The translations under genes were made by a program, and so were the position numbers. A stretch of DNA of 64,000 nt from an uncultured Veillonellaceae bacterium (GTDB lineage Bacteria; Bacillota; Negativicutes; Veillonellales; Dialisteraceae). The stretch lies in NCBI GenBank assembly GCA_958348245.1, contig CATVYJ010000005.1:115169-179168 (forward strand). The letters run 5' to 3'. The first letter of the stretch is position 1. Each line of letters begins with the position of its first letter. A model generated the notes under the pieces. The model did no database searches. It was not told the origin of the DNA and saw only the letters and a list, made by a program, of their open reading frames with translations. Positions 60,811 through 64,000 of the stretch are shown here, piece by piece.

Positions 60811-61944
60811 ATGGAATTTTACAATCCTGTGCACATCCACGCCGGCCCCGGGTCCCTTGCGGCGCTCGGCCGCATCGCCGCCCGCCGGGCCCTTCCCGGC
60901 TCGCGCGTCCTTCTCCTCACGCGGGGGATGGACTTCGCCGCCAGTCCCGCGCACCGCGTCCTCGCGGAGGCGCTTTCCCTCTACGACGTGCGGGAAGAAG
61001 AATTCACCGTCTCCAATCCCGACGTGATCGACATCGCTGCCCTCCTGGCGAAACTCCGGGGCCGCGCGTACGACCTCATCGTCGCCGTCGGCGGCGGCAG
61101 CGTCATGGACGCCGCGAAGACCCTCGCCGCCGTCCTCCACACGGACATCGACAGCACCGACGGCCTCCGCCGGTTCATCCAGACCTGCGGAGGCGGGCCC
61201 ATCCCGCTCACCCCGTGGATCGGCGTGCCCACCACCAGCGGCACCGGCTCCGAAGCGACCCCCTGGGCCACCGTGTGGGACCGGGAAAAGGAATGCAAAC
61301 TCTCCTTCTCCCATCCGGACAATTTCGCCTGCGCCGCTGTGGTGGACCCGCTCTGCACGCTCACCTGCCCGCTCTCCCTCACTGTCTCGTCCGCCCTCGA
61401 CGCCTGCGCCCACGCGGCGGAATCCTACTGGTCCCGGCGCACCACCGAAGTGACCCGCGCCTTCTCCCTCCTCGCCATCCGCCTCATCCGCGCCCATCTG
61501 GAAGACCTCGCGGACCATCCGCAGGACGAGCGCCTCCGGGACGTTATCGGCAAAGCCAGCCTCTACGCGGGCCTCGCCTTCAGCAATACGAAGACCACCG
61601 TGTGCCACTCCGTGTCCTATCCCATCACGGAAAAATTCGGCGTCCCCCACGGGACGGCGGTGGTCCTCACTCTGGGCGACTTCATGGACTACAATAAAGA
61701 CGCCATTCCGGACTACGCGGCCCTCCTCGCCGCCTTCCAGTGCGAAAGCGCGGCGGCCGTGAAAGCGTGGATCGCCGCCATGCTCCGCCGGGGCGGCTTC
61801 GCGGACCGCCTCTCCGGCTTCGGCATCGGGGAAAGCGACATCCCCTACATCACCGCTCACGCCTTCACCAGAGGCCGCGCGGACAACAACCCCGTCCCCG
61901 TCACGGAAGACGCCGTCGCCTCCATCCTGAAAAATTTACTCTGA
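60811..61944 (+). CDS. Iron-containing alcohol dehydrogenase, phosphonate-associated
   Basis: Group III alcohol dehydrogenase, 377 aa. The NAD(P)-binding motif is VAVGGGSVMDAAKTLA. The second cofactor loop is GVPTTSGTGSEATPWA. The iron ligands are in the Asp/His positions of SALDACAHAAESYW, VCHSVSYP and GVPHGTAVVLTL. The opening MEFYNPVHIHAGPGSL resembles phosphonoacetaldehyde reductases of phosphonate pathways. In this operon it could oxidise 2-hydroxyethylphosphonate to phosphonoacetaldehyde, the PhnX substrate, or reduce the acetaldehyde PhnX releases to ethanol. The sequence alone does not decide. Last gene of the operon; a terminator follows. Confidence 0.9.
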   Translation: MEFYNPVHIHAGPGSLAALGRIAARRALPGSRVLLLTRGMDFAASPAHRVLAEALSLYDVREEEFTVSNPDVIDIAALLAKLRGRAYDLIVAVGGGSVMDAAKTLAAVLHTDIDSTDGLRRFIQTCGGGPIPLTPWIGVPTTSGTGSEATPWATVWDREKECKLSFSHPDNFACAAVVDPLCTLTCPLSLTVSSALDACAHAAESYWSRRTTEVTRAFSLLAIRLIRAHLEDLADHPQDERLRDVIGKASLYAGLAFSNTKTTVCHSVSYPITEKFGVPHGTAVVLTLGDFMDYNKDAIPDYAALLAAFQCESAAAVKAWIAAMLRRGGFADRLSGFGIGESDIPYITAHAFTRGRADNNPVPVTEDAVASILKNLL

Positions 61945-61957
61945 CCGCACAGCAGCG

Positions 61958-61983
61958 AACGCGCCCCCGCCGGCGCGTTTTTG
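61958..61983 (+). terminator. Terminator of the phosphonate operon
   Basis: AACGCGCC and GGCGCGTT arms with a short C-rich loop, followed by five T and GCGTG. Confidence 0.85.
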
Positions 61984-62020
61984 CGTGGGAAGCGGAAACG
62001 CCGCGGAGCCCTCTGCCCCC

Positions 62021-62049
62021 TTGAGCCGTCTTTTGGAAATTGGTATACT
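62021..62049 (+). promoter_or_regulatory. Promoter of the adhesin-like gene
   Basis: TTGAGC (62021-62026), a 17-base spacer and TATACT (62044-62049). Confidence 0.72.
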
Positions 62050-62064
62050 TTTTTATAAAGCATG

Positions 62065-62090
62065 AAAAAAGAGCAGGGCACTGCTTTTTT
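62065..62090 (+). terminator. First leader hairpin with T-run (terminator/attenuator)
   Basis: AAAAAGAGCAG-GGCA-CTGCTTTTTT lies about 15 bases after the expected transcription start, before the gene. A transcript from the 62021 promoter would have to read through it. Confidence 0.65.
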
Positions 62091-62139
62091 GAAAGCTGTC
62101 GAAATCCATCGGGGGGGGTCGAGGACCTTCTCCGTACCT

Positions 62140-62166
62140 CCTCCCGTATCTGTACGGGAGGTTTTT
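62140..62166 (+). promoter_or_regulatory. Second leader hairpin sequestering the ribosome site
   Basis: CCTCCCGTA (62140-62148), loop TCTG, TACGGGAGG (62153-62161), then five T and the ATG at 62170. The GGGAGG ribosome site is the 3' arm, so folding would block translation; the T-run also makes it terminator-like. Confidence 0.7.
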
Positions 62167-62169
62167 ATA

Positions 62170-64000
62170 ATGAAAAAATACAGAAAAACAGGGGCGGCCC
62201 TTCTCGCGGCGGCCCTCCTCTGCACAGGCGGCGCGGCGCAGGCGGCGGAGCTCACGGTCACTTCGCCAGAGGATTTGAGCGTGGAAAACGGATGGAACCA
62301 GTATAATGGCTCAATCTGGGCTCCGACACAGGATATCAGCGGTAACGTTGTGATCATCGGCAGCGGCGGAACTTCGCCGGATTTGGGCGACCGGTGGATT
62401 TCCGGGGGTTACTCTGACACGGACGCAGTGTCCGGAAACCGCGTGACCATGGAAAGCGGGACAGTGGACGGTTTGTACGGCGGGAAGGGGGGAAAAAGCG
62501 TAAAGGGAAACACGGTGGAGATCTCTGGTAAAGAAACAACAGTCAAGGGCGGTGTGTACGGTGGTTTTAGCACATCCAACGATAGCAATGTAATAGAGAA
62601 TAGCGTGATAATCTCCGGCGGCACGGTGAACGCGGACGTGTACGGTGGTTATAGCGATGGCGGCGGCGCAACAGGGAATACAGTGACAATCTCCGGCGGC
62701 ACGGTGAACGCGAACGTGTACGGTGGTTATAGCGATGGCGGCGGCGCAACAGGGAATACAGTGACAATCTCCGGCGGCACAGTGAACGCGAACGTGTACG
62801 GCGGCCATAACGGCGGGGACTACTGGGGTGGTGTAAGCGTATCGGACAACACGGTGACCCTCTCCGGGACGGCCGACGTATCCGGTGCGCAGCTCTACGG
62901 CGGTGGTTATTACTATGGCGGTAGTACGATAACGGGAAATACGCTCGTGGTGGACAACTGGAGCGGCGGTGAAAACGGCACAACCGTAGGCGGCCTGCAC
63001 AACTTTGAGAGCATCCGCTTTACCCATCTTGCGGTGGGCAAAAATACAGAATTGAACATCGCAGAGGGCGGGATAGTTGCCGGCATGAACGGAGTGACGG
63101 TTTTTATTGATTCTATCGGCGCGGGGGACTGCAAAGGCGGAGAAACATATCAGAATACTCTGACGTGGAATGATCCGTTAAAATCAAATGTAACGAAGGT
63201 TGAAATCGCATCCAATTTAAAAAACGGACAGCTTGGATGGATTTCTACGGACCGCGCGGAAGGCGGTCTTTACGTGAACCAAATTTCTTACGTCAATGTA
63301 GCGAAGGATGACCAAAACGCAAGTCAGGTCAATATTTCCGCTACAGTGGAGAACTCCGCCCTCACGGGCAAATTCATCGACAGCGCAGGACAGGCTGAGG
63401 ACGCGAGCCGGCCCCTCGTCATCGGCGACGACTTTACGACCAACGTGGACACCGTAGCCGGAGCCTACGCCGTGGACGGTCAGGCGGCGTCCGGCGGACA
63501 GCTGTATATTACGGGTACCCCGGCGGAGGGATTCACAAAAACCATTTACGCAGGATACAGCCACTATGGTGAAGCCACAGATAATACCGTGTACGTGGGG
63601 TGGGACGGCTCCGCGGTGAAAGCGGCCCAGGCGTCCGGTCTCTCCGTGTACGGCTCCGATAAAGAGAACGGAACCAATAATACACTCCACGTGTACGGCA
63701 ACGGCAATACCCTCGGAAGCATCGGCCAATTTAATACCTTGGCCTTCGACAACGTGACGCTCAATGACAGTACAGCGGCTTTGTCCGTAACGGACGCCGA
63801 CCTCACCGGGGCTTCGGTGTCCCTCAACAGCCTGAAAGGCGGCACGGCCTATCAGGCGGGCGACCATGTGACCCTGCTCCAGTCGACGAACGACATGACC
63901 GGCGCGGACAGCGCGTCCGTGACGTACAGTGGTAACGTGATGGCAGGGGTCGCGCAGGATTTGCAGATTGAAACCGAACGGACCGCCACCTCCATCGGGA
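62170..64000 (+). CDS. Repeat-rich secreted adhesin/autotransporter-like protein, 3' truncated by window
   Basis: An open frame of more than 610 codons running off the right edge. A Sec signal peptide (KKYRKTGAALLAAALLCTGG, then AAQAAE) is followed by a passenger-like region rich in Gly, Asn, Thr and Val. Short beta-helix-style turns recur: SGGTVNANVYGGYSDGGG, GNTVTISGG, and similar units such as DNTVTLSG and GNTLVVDN. Two full 26-residue copies and one partial copy form a tandem repeat (62611-62802). This composition and repeat style fit a type V autotransporter or other surface adhesin; the barrel or anchor that would confirm it lies beyond the window. It has its own promoter and an unusual structured leader. 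Codon use is more A+T-rich than in neighbouring genes. Confidence 0.8.
   Translation, partial: MKKYRKTGAALLAAALLCTGGAAQAAELTVTSPEDLSVENGWNQYNGSIWAPTQDISGNVVIIGSGGTSPDLGDRWISGGYSDTDAVSGNRVTMESGTVDGLYGGKGGKSVKGNTVEISGKETTVKGGVYGGFSTSNDSNVIENSVIISGGTVNADVYGGYSDGGGATGNTVTISGGTVNANVYGGYSDGGGATGNTVTISGGTVNANVYGGHNGGDYWGGVSVSDNTVTLSGTADVSGAQLYGGGYYYGGSTITGNTLVVDNWSGGENGTTVGGLHNFESIRFTHLAVGKNTELNIAEGGIVAGMNGVTVFIDSIGAGDCKGGETYQNTLTWNDPLKSNVTKVEIASNLKNGQLGWISTDRAEGGLYVNQISYVNVAKDDQNASQVNISATVENSALTGKFIDSAGQAEDASRPLVIGDDFTTNVDTVAGAYAVDGQAASGGQLYITGTPAEGFTKTIYAGYSHYGEATDNTVYVGWDGSAVKAAQASGLSVYGSDKENGTNNTLHVYGNGNTLGSIGQFNTLAFDNVTLNDSTAALSVTDADLTGASVSLNSLKGGTAYQAGDHVTLLQSTNDMTGADSASVTYSGNVMAGVAQDLQIETERTATSIG
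62611..62802 (+). repeat. 78-bp tandem repeat inside the adhesin gene
   Basis: Copies at 62611-62688 and 62689-62766 differ at one base seen (GAC versus AAC in the NAD/NAN codon). A third copy matches for about 36 bases from 62767 and then diverges. The unit encodes 26 residues and keeps the reading frame. Confidence 0.92.

Noticed and set aside
62040..62306. An 88-codon frame overlapping the adhesin start
   Set aside because: It is out of frame with the adhesin and has no ribosome site; the adhesin frame carries a clear signal peptide.

Overview
The window looks like part of a G+C-rich chromosome from a Negativicutes bacterium (a diderm Firmicute, Veillonellaceae/Dialister-like). This is inferred from gene content. 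Firmicute-type genes (addAB, the SCIFF peptide with its radical-SAM maturase, the tig-clpP-clpX-lon-engB block) occur beside outer-membrane genes (lptD, an O-antigen ligase-like protein, an RND pump, and SLH-domain porins of the kind Negativicutes use to tether the outer membrane). There is also a complete-looking succinate/methylmalonyl-CoA to propionate block like that of Veillonella-type succinate decarboxylators. No insertion sequence, prophage, rRNA or CRISPR array was seen.

Layout. 1-3.9 kb: a truncated RND adaptor and its pump. 3.9-5.3 kb (minus): a hypothetical protein and what look like deletion remnants of an archaeal-type glutamate synthase operon. 5.6-9.0 kb (minus): SDR, aldo/keto reductase, flavodoxin and a LysR regulator. 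9.0-16.3 kb (minus): addB-addA. 16.7-16.9 kb: tRNA-Gly and tRNA-Pro. 17.0-19.4 kb: a hypothetical coiled-coil protein and scfA-scfB. 19.6-26.4 kb: envelope proteins, lptD, pgi, and a PilP-like/secretin pair. 26.4-29.8 kb: ABC-F ATPase and an MFS transporter. 30-36.4 kb: tig-clpP-clpX-lon-engB. 36.4-39.6 kb: a barrel-less SLH protein, metQ (minus) and an O-antigen ligase-like gene. 40-47.8 kb: CoA-transferase, split methylmalonyl-CoA mutase, meaB, epimerase and decarboxylase subunits alpha, delta and gamma. 48.1-53.7 kb: two large TPR-type proteins, one with a SUFU-like domain. 54.0-55.3 kb: the SLH porin. 55.5-61.9 kb: a DeoR regulator and a phosphonate operon (phnX-phnD-phnC-phnE-phnE-Fe-ADH). 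62.2 kb to the edge: a repeat-rich secreted adhesin-like protein, cut by the window end.

How it works together. The 40-47.8 kb block would convert succinate through succinyl-CoA and methylmalonyl-CoA to propionyl-CoA. The CoA-transferase closes the cycle, and the biotin-dependent decarboxylase normally conserves energy as a sodium gradient. The membrane beta subunit needed for that is not in this window. The phosphonate operon imports a phosphonate and cleaves phosphonoacetaldehyde. It has no transaminase, but it ends in an iron alcohol dehydrogenase that could make phosphonoacetaldehyde from hydroxyethylphosphonate.

The most notable non-coding signals are: (i) seven TTTRC-like boxes at 10-11 bp spacing before phnX; (ii) a nine-G tract inside the probable porin promoter; (iii) an adhesin leader with two terminator-like hairpins and an eight-G tract; (iv) gene-end remnants that record deletions. 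All family names come from recognising motifs by eye; no searches were run.
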